From NCBI GenBank assembly GCA_902563435.1, contig CACEXE010000008.1:1-57094 (forward strand): a DNA stretch of 57,094 nt, in the 5' to 3' direction. Made by a program: the position numbers and the translations under genes. The first letter of the stretch is position 1. Every line of letters begins with the position of its first letter. Of the stretch, positions 42,768 through 53,532 are shown piece after piece. Source of the stretch: an uncultured Pelagibacteraceae bacterium. Its GTDB lineage: Bacteria; Pseudomonadota; Alphaproteobacteria; Pelagibacterales; Pelagibacteraceae. A model generated the notes under the pieces. It made no database searches, was not told where the DNA came from, and saw only the letters and a program-made list of their open reading frames with translations.

Positions 42768-43576
42768 CTAAAATTTTTTTTTATTTGAATACTATTTAAA
42801 TGGTTTACAGGACCGTGACCTTTCCCTAAATTTGGTTGTGTTCTTAATGAATGATTTACATATTTAATTGCCATTTCACAAGATTTCTTTAAAGTTTTTC
42901 CACATGAAAAGTATGCAGTTATAGCACTGGAAAGGGTACAACCAGTTCCATGGCTATTTTTTGTATTTATTTTCTTATTTTTAAAAATTATAATTTCTTT
43001 TTTATTAATAAATACGTCTTGAATATTTTTATAATTTAAATGACCACCTTTAATTAAGACATTTTTTGCACCTAATTCTATAAGATATTTACCTGCTGAA
43101 ATTACATCCTGGATAGTTGAAATCTTTGAATTAGTTAAAACTTCAGCTTCAGGTATATTAGGTGTAACTAAGTCTGCCTTGGATAAAAGTTTGTTTTTTA
43201 ATATTTTAATAGCTGGGTCATTAATTAATTTTTTTCCACCCTTAGCCATCATCACAGGATCTAATATTATTTTTTTTGCTTTTATCTTTATCAAGGATTT
43301 TATTACTGAATTTATAACATCTTTTGAATGGAGCATTCCTATTTTAATAGCATCTGGCTTAATATCTCCTGCTGTAAATTCAATCTGATTAGAAATTTCT
43401 TTACTGTTCAAAGGAATAATTGACTTAACACCAGTTGTATTTTGAATTGTTATTGCAGTTATAGCTGTCATGGCATATGAACCAAGCGATGTAACCGTTT
43501 TAATGTCTGCTTGTATACCTGCACCTCCAGAAGAATCTGAACCAGCAATAATTAAAATTTTAGATTTTATTTTCAA
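42764..43576 (-). CDS. thiD: Hydroxymethylpyrimidine/phosphomethylpyrimidine kinase
   Basis: The 270-residue ribokinase-like protein has the ThiD start [19 protein letters not shown] and the [10 protein letters not shown] anion-hole motif. It phosphorylates HMP to HMP-PP for thiamin synthesis. Cultured SAR11 strains lack thiC and need external HMP, so ThiD would act on imported HMP; that this organism does the same is inference. It lies 1 bp after glmM and overlaps purA by 4 bp. Confidence 0.94.
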   Translation of the reverse strand: MKIKSKILIIAGSDSSGGAGIQADIKTVTSLGSYAMTAITAITIQNTTGVKSIIPLNSKEISNQIEFTAGDIKPDAIKIGMLHSKDVINSVIKSLIKIKAKKIILDPVMMAKGGKKLINDPAIKILKNKLLSKADLVTPNIPEAEVLTNSKISTIQDVISAGKYLIELGAKNVLIKGGHLNYKNIQDVFINKKEIIIFKNKKINTKNSHGTGCTLSSAITAYFSCGKTLKKSCEMAIKYVNHSLRTQPNLGKGHGPVNHLNSIQIKKNFR

Positions 43577-43577
43577 G

Positions 43578-44909
43578 TTAGATAATTGATTTTTTTACAA
43601 TATTAATACATTTCGAAAGCATAGTTCTATCTACAGTTTCACACATTATTCTTACTACTGGCTCTGTTCCAGATTTTCTTACTAACATTCTTCCTTTTCC
43701 CTTTATTAAACTATTTGCTTTTTTAATTGCATTTTTGCACTTCAGATTATTGATTATTGATTTATCTTTTACTTCAACATTTTCTAATTTTTGAGGAGTG
43801 GGTATAAAATTTTTAAATATTTCACTCGCTTTTTTACCTTTCCTCATAGAAAAGAGGATTTCTAATGCTACTAATAAACCATCACCAGTAGTTGCAAATT
43901 TACCAAGGATAATATGACCAGATTGCTCTCCCCCCAAGTTAAAATTTTTTTTCTGCATTAATTCTTTTACATATCTATCACCAACTTTAGATCTTAAGAA
44001 CTTTATTTTTTTTTTTGTAAAAAAATTTTGTAATCCGTAATTGGACATTAAGGTACCTACAACACCGCCTTTTAAAATTTTTTTTCTATTCCACCTTTCA
44101 CCTAACATTGCTATAATTTTATCACCATCAATAATATTACCCTTTTCATCACAAATAATTATTCTGTCTGCATCTCCATCTAAAGAAATTCCAATGTGAG
44201 ATTTATTTTTTTTTGTATGATATTTAATTTTATTTGGATATGTAGAGCCACATTTATGATTAATATTAAATCCATTAGGGGAGGTTCCTATTTCGTGGAC
44301 TACCGCACCCAATGATCTAAATAATTGTGGTCCTACTTTATATGCAGCACCATTAGCACAATCAATTGTAATCCTTAAACCTCTTAAATTAAATTGTTTA
44401 GGAAAATTTTTTTTTATTATTTCTATGTATTTTTTCGACCCACTTTCCAATCTTTTAACTCTTCCTAATATTTCAGGATTTGATAGTTTTCTAGATATTT
44501 TGGAGTCAATTAATTTTTCTATTTTCTTTTCTATTTTGTCAGACAATTTTAATCCATCTGGTCCAAATAGTTTTAAGCCATTATTATCATAAGGATTGTG
44601 AGACGCTGTAATCATAATTCCCATATTGGCTCTCATTTTTTTTGTAAGCATTGCAAGACCATTTGTTGGTAGTGGACCAAAAGTGAAAACGTGCATTCCA
44701 GCTGATGTTAAACCAGATACTAATGCTGGTTCCAGTGTATATCCAGATAATCTTGTATCTTTTGCAATTATTGCTATCTGCTTGGTTTTTTTTAGGTTTT
44801 TAAAATATGTACCCGCAGCCAAACCAAACTTAAAAAACATATCACCATTTATTTTATCTCCATTTACTTTTCCTCTTATTCCATCTGTGCCAAAATATTT
44901 TTTTATCAT
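43578..44909 (-). CDS. glmM: Phosphoglucosamine mutase
   Basis: The 443-residue phosphohexomutase has the N-terminal FGTDGIRG motif, the catalytic phosphoserine in TASHNPYDNNG (Ser103), the metal loop DGDADR and the substrate loop GGEQSGH. It converts glucosamine-6-phosphate to glucosamine-1-phosphate for peptidoglycan and LPS. It overlaps folP by one base (TAATG); the ftsH-folP-glmM order is widely conserved in proteobacteria. Confidence 0.97.
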   Translation of the reverse strand: MIKKYFGTDGIRGKVNGDKINGDMFFKFGLAAGTYFKNLKKTKQIAIIAKDTRLSGYTLEPALVSGLTSAGMHVFTFGPLPTNGLAMLTKKMRANMGIMITASHNPYDNNGLKLFGPDGLKLSDKIEKKIEKLIDSKISRKLSNPEILGRVKRLESGSKKYIEIIKKNFPKQFNLRGLRITIDCANGAAYKVGPQLFRSLGAVVHEIGTSPNGFNINHKCGSTYPNKIKYHTKKNKSHIGISLDGDADRIIICDEKGNIIDGDKIIAMLGERWNRKKILKGGVVGTLMSNYGLQNFFTKKKIKFLRSKVGDRYVKELMQKKNFNLGGEQSGHIILGKFATTGDGLLVALEILFSMRKGKKASEIFKNFIPTPQKLENVEVKDKSIINNLKCKNAIKKANSLIKGKGRMLVRKSGTEPVVRIMCETVDRTMLSKCINIVKKSII

Positions 44910-45961
44910 TAATTAAAATTTATTTTTTTAAAAACTTTAATTCCCTGGTTAACTTCATTAACATCATGAATTCTAAGTATTTGTACTCCTTGTAACATAC
45001 TAAAGATACTTGAAGATACAGTCCCACCTATTCTCTCTATGCTATCATTATCTCCAGATATGTCTTTTATAAATCTCTTTCTTGAAATTCCCAACATTAC
45101 TGGCAGTCCTAAGGAATGAAAAATGGAAATATTATTTATTAGGGTAATATTATGTTTCATATTTTTACCAAATCCTATTCCTGGATCTAAAATAATGTGA
45201 TTATGTTTAATTCCTTTTTTTCTTATTAATTTCAATTTATCTTCAAAATAGTCATAAATATCCAGCAAAACATTTTTATAACTTGGTTTTTTTTGCATAA
45301 TTTCTGGAGTACCTTTCATGTGGTGGACAACAAAAGGTAATTTACTATTTTTTAAAAAATTAATTGTTTCCTTGTCATAACTTAGGCCAGAAACGTCATT
45401 AATTAGATTTAGTTTATATTTGAAAGCTTTTTTCATTACAAAACTTTTTCTAGTGTCTAAAGAAACAAATATCTCTTTTGATTTAAAATAGTCCATCACT
45501 TTATTTACTCTAAGCCACTCTTCCTTTTCAAGAATTTCTTTAGATCCTGGTCTTGTAGACTCACCTCCTACATCAATTATCTTTGCACCATCAACTATTA
45601 ATCTATTAATCTGTTTTATCGCTGAAACTTTTTTATTAAATTTACCACCATCAGAAAAGCTATCTGGTGTAATATTTATAACACCCATTAAGATTGGTAA
45701 ATTATCAAATTTTAATTTAGGAATTTTTTTAGCCTTAGATATATTATTTATATCAATTAAAACTTTTTTTTTAACCTTTGGTGGAAGATTATTAATATTT
45801 TTTATATTTATTTTTTTTTTATTAGTCCTGGTAATTATTTCAATGGTATCGAAAGATAGTGATTTATTACCACCAATAGGAATTGATTTTTTTTTTTTAA
45901 CGTTTTCTTTAGATATTTTATTATAAAAAAAATTACACGCTCTTGTGTAATATTTCTGCAT
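44909..45961 (-). CDS. folP: Dihydropteroate synthase
   Basis: The 350-residue protein has a catalytic barrel starting near residue 90 (MGVINITPDSFSDGGKF) with GGESTRPGS and DPGIGFGKN motifs. It joins pABA to hydroxymethyldihydropterin diphosphate. A basic N-terminal extension of about 90 residues precedes the barrel; similar extensions occur in other alphaproteobacterial DHPS, so I take it as real. It follows ftsH by 6 bp. Confidence 0.95.
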   Translation of the reverse strand: MQKYYTRACNFFYNKISKENVKKKKSIPIGGNKSLSFDTIEIITRTNKKKINIKNINNLPPKVKKKVLIDINNISKAKKIPKLKFDNLPILMGVINITPDSFSDGGKFNKKVSAIKQINRLIVDGAKIIDVGGESTRPGSKEILEKEEWLRVNKVMDYFKSKEIFVSLDTRKSFVMKKAFKYKLNLINDVSGLSYDKETINFLKNSKLPFVVHHMKGTPEIMQKKPSYKNVLLDIYDYFEDKLKLIRKKGIKHNHIILDPGIGFGKNMKHNITLINNISIFHSLGLPVMLGISRKRFIKDISGDNDSIERIGGTVSSSIFSMLQGVQILRIHDVNEVNQGIKVFKKINFN

Positions 45962-45967
45962 TAAATT

Positions 45968-47860
45968 TTAATGAACAATCTTTGGTTTCAAGCCCATTGA
46001 ACCTAAAGCAGAACTTTGATCATCTTCTTCTACTTTTAAATCTTCTTTATTTTTTGGATATAAATTTTTGTTTACTATGTCCTCTATTTCTTTACCCGTC
46101 AATGTTTCGTAAGTAAGTAGAGCTTTTGCTAATTTATGTAAATCATCGATTTTTTCAGTCAATACTTTTTTTGCTCTATCATAACCCTGATCAACAAATT
46201 TTCTTATCTCAGTATCAACTTTTCTCGCCGTTTCTTCGGACATATTTTGTTGTCTTGCAACTGATCTTCCAAGAAAAACTTCTTCTTCATTTTCTCCATA
46301 AGCAACTGGACCAAGCTCTTTACTCAATCCTGCTCTCATAACCATAGCTCTTGCTCTTTTTGTCGCTTGCTCTATATCGCTCGCTGCACCCGTGGTTACC
46401 TTTTCATCTCCAAATATAATTTCCTCAGCAACTCTACCTCCCATTGCTATAGCCATTTGTGCATGTAGTTGTTCTCTTGTTTGAGACACTTCATCTCTTT
46501 CAGGAAGTTGCATTACCATTCCTAATGCTCTCCCTCTTGGAATAATCGTTGCTTTATGTATAGGATATGCTGCTTTTTCATTTATAGTTACTATGGCATG
46601 GCCAGCTTCATGATATGCAGTCAGTTTCTTCTCTTCCTCACTCATTACCATAGATCTTCTTTCAGATCCCATCATTACTTTATCTTTTGCTTCTTCGAAT
46701 TCCATATAGGTAACTATTCTTTTATTTTTTCTTGCAGCTAATAATGCAGCTTCGTTTACTAGATTTGCTAGATCAGCACCAGAAAATCCTGGTGTTCCTC
46801 TTGCTATCGTTCTTAAATTTACATCTGGTGCCATTGATATTTTCTTCGCATGCACTTTTAGTATTTTTTCCCTTCCAAGTAAGTCAGGATTAGAAACTAC
46901 TACCTGTCGGTCAAATCTACCTGGTCTTAATAAAGCAGGATCAAGCACATCAGGTCTATTAGTTGCCGCAATTATTATTACACCCTCATTTGTATCGAAG
47001 CCGTCCATCTCTACAAGTAATTGATTAAGCGTTTGCTCTCTTTCGTCGTTACCACCACCTAAACCTGCACCTCTACTTCTTCCCACAGCATCAATCTCAT
47101 CGATAAATATTATGCATGGTGAGTGTTTTTTACCTTGTTCAAACATATCTCGAACTCTTGAAGCTCCAACACCAACAAACATTTCTACAAAGTCTGATCC
47201 AGATATTGTAAAGAATGGTACTCCTGCTTCACCTGCTATGGCTCTTGCTAACAAAGTTTTACCTGTGCCTGGAGGTCCAACTAAAAGACACCCACGAGGT
47301 ATCTTTCCTCCTAGTCTACTAAACTTTTTAGGATCTTTTAAAAATTCTACAACTTCTTCAACTTCTTCCTTGGCTTCCTCAACCCCAGCAACATCGTTAA
47401 ATGTCACTTTACCTTTTAATTCATTCATCATTTTGGCTTTTGATTTTCCAAAACCCATCGCTCCACCTTTGCCACCTTGCATCTGTCTCATAAAAAATAT
47501 CCAAACAGCAATTAAAAGAAGCATTGGAAACCAGGACAAGAGTATCCCAAATAATGAAGGCATTTTTTCTTCTAATGGGCTAGCTGAGATACTGACACCT
47601 TTATCACTTAATTTTTGAATTAAATTTGGATCATCAGGAGCATAAGTGTTAAACATTTCTCCATTGGACATTACTCCTTTTATATTTTTTCCTTGAATTT
47701 CTACCTGAACAACTCTTCCATTATCTACTTGTGTTAAAAACTCAGAAAATATTATGTTATTTTTCTGGTTTACTGATCCCTGTGGATTCTTAAACATATT
47801 GTATAGTCCTATAGTCAAGATGACTATCACTGCCCACATAGCTAAGTTTCTGAAATTCAT
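45968..47860 (-). CDS. ftsH: ATP-dependent membrane zinc metalloprotease FtsH
   Basis: The 630-residue protein has two membrane segments (about 6-22 and 103-123) flanking a periplasmic domain, an AAA domain with Walker A GPPGTGKT (195-202), the SRH and pore-loop features, and the protease motif HEAGH near residue 418. FtsH degrades misassembled membrane proteins and regulators such as sigma-32; rpoH and the HflKC partners are all in this window. It heads ftsH-folP-glmM-thiD-purA with its own promoter at 47874-47901. Confidence 0.98.
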   Translation of the reverse strand: MNFRNLAMWAVIVILTIGLYNMFKNPQGSVNQKNNIIFSEFLTQVDNGRVVQVEIQGKNIKGVMSNGEMFNTYAPDDPNLIQKLSDKGVSISASPLEEKMPSLFGILLSWFPMLLLIAVWIFFMRQMQGGKGGAMGFGKSKAKMMNELKGKVTFNDVAGVEEAKEEVEEVVEFLKDPKKFSRLGGKIPRGCLLVGPPGTGKTLLARAIAGEAGVPFFTISGSDFVEMFVGVGASRVRDMFEQGKKHSPCIIFIDEIDAVGRSRGAGLGGGNDEREQTLNQLLVEMDGFDTNEGVIIIAATNRPDVLDPALLRPGRFDRQVVVSNPDLLGREKILKVHAKKISMAPDVNLRTIARGTPGFSGADLANLVNEAALLAARKNKRIVTYMEFEEAKDKVMMGSERRSMVMSEEEKKLTAYHEAGHAIVTINEKAAYPIHKATIIPRGRALGMVMQLPERDEVSQTREQLHAQMAIAMGGRVAEEIIFGDEKVTTGAASDIEQATKRARAMVMRAGLSKELGPVAYGENEEEVFLGRSVARQQNMSEETARKVDTEIRKFVDQGYDRAKKVLTEKIDDLHKLAKALLTYETLTGKEIEDIVNKNLYPKNKEDLKVEEDDQSSALGSMGLKPKIVH

Positions 47861-47873
47861 ACCTATAAATTAA

Positions 47874-47901
47874 GAATTATTATCAATTTAACAAGTGTCA
47901 A
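47874..47901 (-). promoter_or_regulatory. Predicted promoter of ftsH
   Basis: On the minus strand consensus TTGACA (47896-47901), a 16-bp spacer and TAATTC (47874-47879) lie about 15 bp before the ftsH ATG. A 10-bp direct repeat (GTGTCAATTT then GTGCCAATTT, plus strand 47895-47914) covers the -35 and the DNA just upstream. No sigma-32-type promoter is evident. Confidence 0.5.
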
Positions 47902-47923
47902 TTTGTGCCAATTTGGATGAATT

Positions 47924-48982
47924 CTAGCTTTTTTCTGGATAAATAATGACTGAATTCTCAATTTTTTGAATTATACATCCTGAAAGTGTTTTTTTTGAAT
48001 AATTATTAATAGATCTTAAATATTTAATTAAGTTCTCAACCTTTACACCTCTAGCAAAACTGTCTTTTTTTCCAACTTTTTGAATCACTTCTGAAAATGA
48101 TCTAAAGACTATTTCATCTGGTTGTCTTAGAAAATCAACTTTTAAAATAATTGTTTTTGTGGCTTTCAAGTAACTTGAATTGTCATTAATATTTTTTTGA
48201 ACATAATAATCTATAGCATAATTACTTTTACTTAGGTTATTAAGTGATAATTTAAAATTATTAAATGTTAATCCATCTTGCTCTAAATTTGAAATTAATT
48301 TCCTCACTTTTACTCTTAAAAATTTATCATCTAGGTTAGAAGGATCGTTAACATTAAAATTAAATGTTTTTTTAGAAATGTATATGAGATCTTTTTTAGG
48401 TATATCAATTAATGGCCTTAAAATAAAAATTGTGTCATCAAGCTTTACTTTAGATTTAATTTTTCTAAATGAAATTAGACCTTTTAAACCTGAACCTCTT
48501 AACAATCTTATAAAAAAATTCTCAATCAAATCATCTGAGTGGTGTGCAGTTAAAATCATATCAATATTTTTGATTAAACTTTGTTTTATTATTAATTCGT
48601 ATCTATTGTCTCTTGCAAAAGATTGAACGTTTGTTGATATTTTTCTTTTTTTTTTAATAGTTAGTATATTACTAGAAATCTGGAATGATTTTAGTTTTTT
48701 TTTTACTATGTTGGCCTCTATAGTAGAGTTCTTTCTCAGTTTATGGTCTACGATAAAGAAGTAAACTTTTTTGTTATTTTCTATAGAGTAACATTTAGCT
48801 AAAAATGATAATGCCATACTGTCTATTCCTCCTGAAACAGCTACGCAAAAGCAGTTTGGAGTGTTGTGATTTGATAATTTTTTTTTAAAATGTAAATAAA
48901 TTCTTTTTATTCTTGGATCATCTAATTTTTTGGAATAAAAATTACGAATTTTCCTTTTTACACTCAAATTCTTTTTCTTCAT
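47924..48982 (-). CDS. tilS: tRNA(Ile)-lysidine synthetase
   Basis: The start is placed at ATG 48982 (MKKKNLSVK), with a 41-bp overlap with cpoB; an in-frame upstream start at 49045 exists but adds a non-conserved tail. The protein has the PP-loop SGGIDS at residues 50-55 and the AHHSDDLIENFFIRLLRGSGLKGL block. TilS converts C34 of tRNA-Ile(CAU) to lysidine, changing codon recognition from AUG to AUA. The cpoB-tilS-ftsH order is conserved in alphaproteobacteria. Confidence 0.92.
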   Translation of the reverse strand: MKKKNLSVKRKIRNFYSKKLDDPRIKRIYLHFKKKLSNHNTPNCFCVAVSGGIDSMALSFLAKCYSIENNKKVYFFIVDHKLRKNSTIEANIVKKKLKSFQISSNILTIKKKRKISTNVQSFARDNRYELIIKQSLIKNIDMILTAHHSDDLIENFFIRLLRGSGLKGLISFRKIKSKVKLDDTIFILRPLIDIPKKDLIYISKKTFNFNVNDPSNLDDKFLRVKVRKLISNLEQDGLTFNNFKLSLNNLSKSNYAIDYYVQKNINDNSSYLKATKTIILKVDFLRQPDEIVFRSFSEVIQKVGKKDSFARGVKVENLIKYLRSINNYSKKTLSGCIIQKIENSVIIYPEKS

Positions 48983-49961
48983 AATACTTTGCTTTTTGAA
49001 GTACAGATTGAGTTGCATCAGGATATTGTTTTTTAACTCCAGCAATCATCAAGCATCCTTGATCTTTCTCTCCCATCTGAACCAATGATACTCCTAGTTT
49101 CAACAAATTTTCAGGAGCAATTTTACTTTTTGGATACTTTTGATAGCCTTCCAAATATGCGGTGGCAGCATCGGTATACATTTGCCTTATTCTGTATGTT
49201 TCAGCATACCAATATTGTGCGTTGCCAGACAATTCGTTGTCAGGATGAGTCAATACAAATTCTCTAAATGCTTTTTCAGCGTTAGTATAATCTCCAACTT
49301 TTAAAAAATTTCTTGCAAATTGATATTGCTCTTTAGGACTAGCATCAGGCAAAAGTTTTTCTTCTACATTAAAAACTTCTGAGATTATTGTTTCGGTCTG
49401 CTCAACTGTCTCTATTACCTGAGTATCATCACTAGTAGTCATATCTTTGTAAGATACTTCTCCCAGTGATTGTGGCTCTGATGATCCAGGAAGTATTTTT
49501 TTTTGAGTTACGACTTCATTTGTGAATGTTTGCTCAGTTTTAGGTAAAGAAGTAAGAGAGTTATTATTTTTATTTATAACAGAGCCTTGCTCAATTTGTT
49601 CAAACCTTAATTGATTATTTTGTTGCACCTTTGAAAGCTTATTAGAAAGTTTATCTAATTTAAAATTAATTTCTTCAAATTTATTAGTTAATTCCTGAAA
49701 TTGCATCTCGATTTCACTTAATTTTAATAAATGTTTTGTTAACGCTTGCTCAGACTCTTTTGTTGACGCTTTTTGATTTGTATTTGAAGCAGAATTTTCA
49801 GAAAATGATTGGGAGTAAACTGCTCTTTCTAATGTTCTAAGATCTTTTTGAATATTTTCTAAAATTTCTCCCACTTCTTGATCCTGGGAAAATGAAACAC
49901 TTATTGAAAAAAATAAAAGTGAAATAAAGTTAACAAAAATTAACTTAATTAATGATCTCAT
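48942..49961 (-). CDS. cpoB: Tol-Pal system periplasmic coordinator CpoB (YbgF)
   Basis: The 339-residue secreted protein has a signal peptide (about 1-25, ending VSFSQ), a coiled coil with LTNKFEEINFKLDKLSNKL, a low-complexity Ser/Thr/Gln linker and C-terminal TPR repeats (residues about 210-330: YQFARNFLKVGDYTNAEKAF). CpoB links Tol-Pal constriction to PBP1B activity in E. coli. It is last in the tol block, and a hairpin terminator between pal and cpoB means it may depend on readthrough or its own promoter. Confidence 0.93.
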   Translation of the reverse strand: MRSLIKLIFVNFISLLFFSISVSFSQDQEVGEILENIQKDLRTLERAVYSQSFSENSASNTNQKASTKESEQALTKHLLKLSEIEMQFQELTNKFEEINFKLDKLSNKLSKVQQNNQLRFEQIEQGSVINKNNNSLTSLPKTEQTFTNEVVTQKKILPGSSEPQSLGEVSYKDMTTSDDTQVIETVEQTETIISEVFNVEEKLLPDASPKEQYQFARNFLKVGDYTNAEKAFREFVLTHPDNELSGNAQYWYAETYRIRQMYTDAATAYLEGYQKYPKSKIAPENLLKLGVSLVQMGEKDQGCLMIAGVKKQYPDATQSVLQKAKYYEEKEFECKKENS

Positions 49962-49988
49962 AAAAACATATGTAGATATAATAATGGC

Positions 49989-50025
49989 AAAAAGAAGACC
50001 CCTACATTTTTAAAGTAAGGGTCTT
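49989..50025 (-). terminator. Intrinsic terminator after pal
   Basis: AAGACCC (49995-50001) and GGGTCTT (50019-50025) form a 7-bp stem extended by TAC/GTA beyond one mismatch, followed on the minus strand by C and five T (49993-49989). It is one of the few convincing intrinsic terminators in the window. Confidence 0.7.
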
Positions 50026-50039
50026 TATCTAAATTTATT

Positions 50040-50591
50040 TTAATTTGCTTTTACTGTTACAGATCTTCTATTTTTTGACCAAGAAAGAGGATTAGAACCT
50101 GAGTCTACTGGTCTCTCTTTTCCATAACTTAAAACTTTAATTCGGTCAGAAGAAACACCGTAAGTCATTAAATAATCTTTTGCAGCGTTTGCTCTTCTCT
50201 CACCTAAAGCTAAGTTATATTCTCTTGTACCTCTCTCATCCGCGTGTCCTTCAACCACTACTGTCACATCTGGGTTTTGTCTCAACCAAGCAGCTTGTTT
50301 TCTTAAAGTTTCTCTAGAAGCTGTTGTTAATATTGTTTCATTTGTAGCAAAGAATACTCTGTCTGGAACTCCGCTCGCAAGCTCTCCTACAGTATCAGAG
50401 CCTATATAAACGTCGCCCTGCATTAACGCATCTAATTTTTCAATTGGATCTGCTTTTTGAGTCTCTGCTGCTTTAGTCGTAGTAGATGACTCTGTTGTTG
50501 TTTTTACAGATTTCTTAGTTGCGCATGCGGTAACAATTAGACCAAATATTACAACTAGAAATACGTTTTTAAAAATTTTGCTTAGATTCAT
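50040..50591 (-). CDS. pal: Peptidoglycan-associated lipoprotein Pal
   Basis: The 183-residue lipoprotein has a signal peptide with lipobox VTAC (lipidated Cys23), a Thr/Ser-rich linker and an OmpA-like domain (VEGHADERGTREYNLALGERRA) that binds diaminopimelate in peptidoglycan. Pal anchors the outer membrane to the wall and is moved to division sites by the Tol complex. A clear AAGGAG (minus strand, 50597-50602) precedes the ATG, fitting its high expression. A terminator follows it. Confidence 0.97.
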   Translation of the reverse strand: MNLSKIFKNVFLVVIFGLIVTACATKKSVKTTTESSTTTKAAETQKADPIEKLDALMQGDVYIGSDTVGELASGVPDRVFFATNETILTTASRETLRKQAAWLRQNPDVTVVVEGHADERGTREYNLALGERRANAAKDYLMTYGVSSDRIKVLSYGKERPVDSGSNPLSWSKNRRSVTVKAN

Positions 50592-50686
50592 TTTTGCTCC
50601 TTCAATAGAATATTATGAACTTAATCATGTAATTAGATGTTTTGTCCAGAAAAATCAACCAAATTTAACAAAATCTTAAATTTTCT

Positions 50687-52048
50687 TTAATTTCCTAATA
50701 AAGAGGACCATGATGGGTCAGAGCCATCCGTCTCCGTTGGCACCAACCTCTCGTTGTATCCAGTTAAATCAATTGACCATAATTTTGCTGAAAATCCCTG
50801 TCCTTTATCGTCAGTTTTTGTCTCTCTATAAAAAATGATTATTCTTCCATTTGGAGACCATGAAGGTGCCTCTTGATAAAAATTTTCTGTAAGCAATCTT
50901 TCACCTGTTCCATCAGTTCTCATAACTCCGATAAAAAATTTACCTTTATGAAGTTTTGTAAAAGCTATTAAATCTCCTCTAGGTGACCATACTGGCGTAC
51001 CATAAATTCCCTTTCCAAATGATATTCTTTTAACTTTTGATCCATCGCTTCTCATTACATAAATTTGCTGATAGCCACTTCTGTCAGAATTAAATGTAAT
51101 ATATTTGCCATCAGGCGAGTAAGAAGGCGAGGTATCTATAGATGGATGGTCAGTTAATTTTTCTTGTATATTAGTCTCTAAATTTCTAACCCAAATTTCT
51201 GAATTACCATCTTTTGCTAAACTCATTATAATTTTTTTTCCGTCTGGAGAAAATCTTGGGGCAAATGTCATTCCAGGAAAATCTCCAACAACCTCTTGCT
51301 TGCCTGTCTCAATATTCAAAAGATAAACTCTAGGCATATTTCTAAAGTATGAAAGATAAGTTACCATTTGATTTGTTGGATTAAATCTTGGGGTTAATAC
51401 CAGCTCATTCCCTAAAGTTAAATATTTTGTATTAAATCCATCTTGATCCATTATTGCTAATTTTTTTACTCTTTGGGTTTTGGGTCCCTCTTCTGCAACA
51501 TATATTATTCTTGTATCAAAATAACCACTTTCACCAGTTAGTCGCTCATACACCTTGTCTGAAATTTTATGTCCAACTCTTCTCCAGTTTGTTGGAACTG
51601 TGGTTAAAGAGAAGCCATCGACCATTTTTGCTCCTAGAATATCCCAAAGTTTAAATTCAATTTTGATATAATCATTATCATTAATTGTTTTAAAAGTAAC
51701 TTTCCCTGTGATTAAAACTTGAGATTTAATTAAAGCCCAATCTTCGAATCTTGGTTTTAAATGTGCGATATCTGGCTTTTGCAAGAATGACTCTTTATCT
51801 AGAGTATCAAATAATCCAGTTTTACTTAAATTATTCTCTATCACTTTTGAAATTTCTAATCCTAAGTTATCTATATCTAAATTATTTTTAATTTTTTCTT
51901 TGGAGATTTCATCTGCAAAGAAAGGAGAAATAGAAATTGGTAAAGGATCAAGATTTCCTCTTGTTATATCAATTTCAACAAGTGAATAAGATATGCTAGG
52001 CTTTAAAATTAAACAAAAGACAAAAAATAATAAAAGTTTATTTCTCAT
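50687..52048 (-). CDS. tolB: Tol-Pal translocation protein TolB
   Basis: The 453-residue periplasmic protein has a signal peptide (about 1-22), an N-terminal alpha/beta domain and a six-bladed beta-propeller made of repeated SPDGKxI-type units ([38 protein letters not shown]). TolB binds Pal and is released by TolA. It overlaps the tolA stop by 4 bp. A 95-bp gap separates it from pal, where an extra promoter for the abundant Pal could lie, but no compelling -35/-10 pair was found. Confidence 0.97.
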   Translation of the reverse strand: MRNKLLLFFVFCLILKPSISYSLVEIDITRGNLDPLPISISPFFADEISKEKIKNNLDIDNLGLEISKVIENNLSKTGLFDTLDKESFLQKPDIAHLKPRFEDWALIKSQVLITGKVTFKTINDNDYIKIEFKLWDILGAKMVDGFSLTTVPTNWRRVGHKISDKVYERLTGESGYFDTRIIYVAEEGPKTQRVKKLAIMDQDGFNTKYLTLGNELVLTPRFNPTNQMVTYLSYFRNMPRVYLLNIETGKQEVVGDFPGMTFAPRFSPDGKKIIMSLAKDGNSEIWVRNLETNIQEKLTDHPSIDTSPSYSPDGKYITFNSDRSGYQQIYVMRSDGSKVKRISFGKGIYGTPVWSPRGDLIAFTKLHKGKFFIGVMRTDGTGERLLTENFYQEAPSWSPNGRIIIFYRETKTDDKGQGFSAKLWSIDLTGYNERLVPTETDGSDPSWSSLLGN

Positions 52049-53112
52049 CCACCCATCATTTCTATTGGATTAAATCTTAATATCATTGTTTTCCATTTTT
52101 CATAACTTGTTGTTGGAAGATTTTTTATAGGGTTACAAAGTCTAATCGCTCTAATTACACTTTGGGCTATTTGATAAAAAGCTCCTTCACCAGGTGTATT
52201 CATTCTGACATGATCCAACATTTCAAAGTTTTTTACAATTCCATTCTTTTCTAAATTTAGTTTCACAGTAACTAGTAAATCTTCACTATATGGCAACCCA
52301 GTGGGTACAGACCAACATGTGTAAATTTGGTGTCTAACTGCATATTCAGTAGTTACACTCAATTTAGATAGCTTCATAGACTTATCATCAGATTGTGTAA
52401 TTCCCTCTGCCTTTTTTTTAACTTCTCCTATATTCTCATATTGCTTTGCAATTAAACCTTTAATTTTGGTAACATCGATGTCTTTTTTTTCATATTCCGA
52501 CTCTTGTTTTGCCTTTTCATCTTTCAAAGGTTTTTTAATTTTTGCAAATTCTTTTATCACTTCGTCATTTTCAATTTTTTTTTCAATTTTTTTTCTTTTT
52601 TCTTTTTCAACAACTATTTTTTTATCCTCTTTTGAAGGTTGTTGTTCAGTTTCTTGTTTAGTTTCTATTTTTTCTAACTTTTTATCAGGTAATGGAACAG
52701 CCTCTGATTTTTCTAGCTTAACTTTTTCTTGTTTTTTATCAGGAATAGGTACTTTTTTTGATTTTGATAAATCAATTTCATCTTTTTGATTTTCAAATTT
52801 TACCTTCTTTGTTTCCTCTTTTTTTATTTCTTTTGGTGGTGCTTGCTCTGATAGTAGTTTTTTATTATCATTTTTTGCCTTTTCGATAATTTTTGCAGCC
52901 TTTGGTGCATATGGAATATTTGTTTTCTCAGATATTTGTATCAATTCAACGGAAACAATTGGCATTAATTCTAAAGGTTTTTTAACAACGAATGGAAGTG
53001 CAAATATTGTAGCAAAAAAAATTGTCCCATGAAAAATTACAGAAAATAACATTCCAAAAGAAAAATCATTCAATATACTTTTAAAACCACTAACTGAAAT
53101 TTTTTTAAGCAA
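52045..53112 (-). CDS. tolA: TolA-like energy-transducing envelope protein
   Basis: The 355-residue protein has one N-terminal membrane segment (about 20-43), a very long charged helical region rich in Lys and Glu with two near-repeats of [16 protein letters not shown] type (about 115-160), and a C-terminal domain (about 255-350) with the conserved [14 protein letters not shown] and [13 protein letters not shown] blocks including two Cys. TolA spans the periplasm and transmits TolQR force to TolB-Pal. It lies 2 bp after tolR. Confidence 0.92.
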   Translation of the reverse strand: MLKKISVSGFKSILNDFSFGMLFSVIFHGTIFFATIFALPFVVKKPLELMPIVSVELIQISEKTNIPYAPKAAKIIEKAKNDNKKLLSEQAPPKEIKKEETKKVKFENQKDEIDLSKSKKVPIPDKKQEKVKLEKSEAVPLPDKKLEKIETKQETEQQPSKEDKKIVVEKEKRKKIEKKIENDEVIKEFAKIKKPLKDEKAKQESEYEKKDIDVTKIKGLIAKQYENIGEVKKKAEGITQSDDKSMKLSKLSVTTEYAVRHQIYTCWSVPTGLPYSEDLLVTVKLNLEKNGIVKNFEMLDHVRMNTPGEGAFYQIAQSVIRAIRLCNPIKNLPTTSYEKWKTMILRFNPIEMMGG

Positions 53113-53114
53113 TA

Positions 53115-53531
53115 CTATCTCTCTTTGTATGGCTCAGATATTAAGGCAACTTTAGTGAATCCTGACCCTGAAAGTTTACCCATTACCTCTAATACTCTTC
53201 CATAGTTAATTGTTTTATCACCTCTAACATAAATTCTTGTATCAGTTCTATTATTGGACACAGCTAAAATTTTTTTAATTAAGTTGTCAAACTCAATTTT
53301 TGTCTCTTGAATAAAAACTTCACCTTTAGAATTAATAGTTAATGTGAGAGGCTCACTTTCCTCAGGAAGAGTATCAGCTGAGGTTTCAGGTAAATCAACT
53401 TGTACTCCAACAGTAAGCAAGGGTGCCGTAACCATAAAAATAATTAAAAGGACAAGCATTACATCAACGAAGGGGGTTACATTTATTTCACTCATTGGTT
53501 CTCTTTCTGAGCGCTTTAAGTTAAATGCCAT
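53115..53531 (-). CDS. tolR: TolR (ExbD family) proton-channel subunit
   Basis: The 138-residue protein has a single membrane segment (about 23-42) with the essential Asp in NVTPFVDVMLVLLIIFMV and a periplasmic ExbD/TolR fold. With TolQ it forms the proton-motive-force-driven motor for TolA. It lies 1 bp after tolQ and 2 bp before tolA. Confidence 0.97.
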   Translation of the reverse strand: MAFNLKRSEREPMSEINVTPFVDVMLVLLIIFMVTAPLLTVGVQVDLPETSADTLPEESEPLTLTINSKGEVFIQETKIEFDNLIKKILAVSNNRTDTRIYVRGDKTINYGRVLEVMGKLSGSGFTKVALISEPYKER

Positions 53532-53532
53532 A

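Noticed and set aside
44909-45961. N-terminal extension of about 90 residues in FolP as a novel domain
   Set aside because: Comparable N-terminal regions occur in other alphaproteobacterial dihydropteroate synthases, so it looks like a lineage feature rather than a fusion.
47112-47618. 168-codon open frame antisense to ftsH
   Set aside because: It is a shadow of the highly conserved FtsH AAA domain; no protein-like motif or independent start signal was seen.
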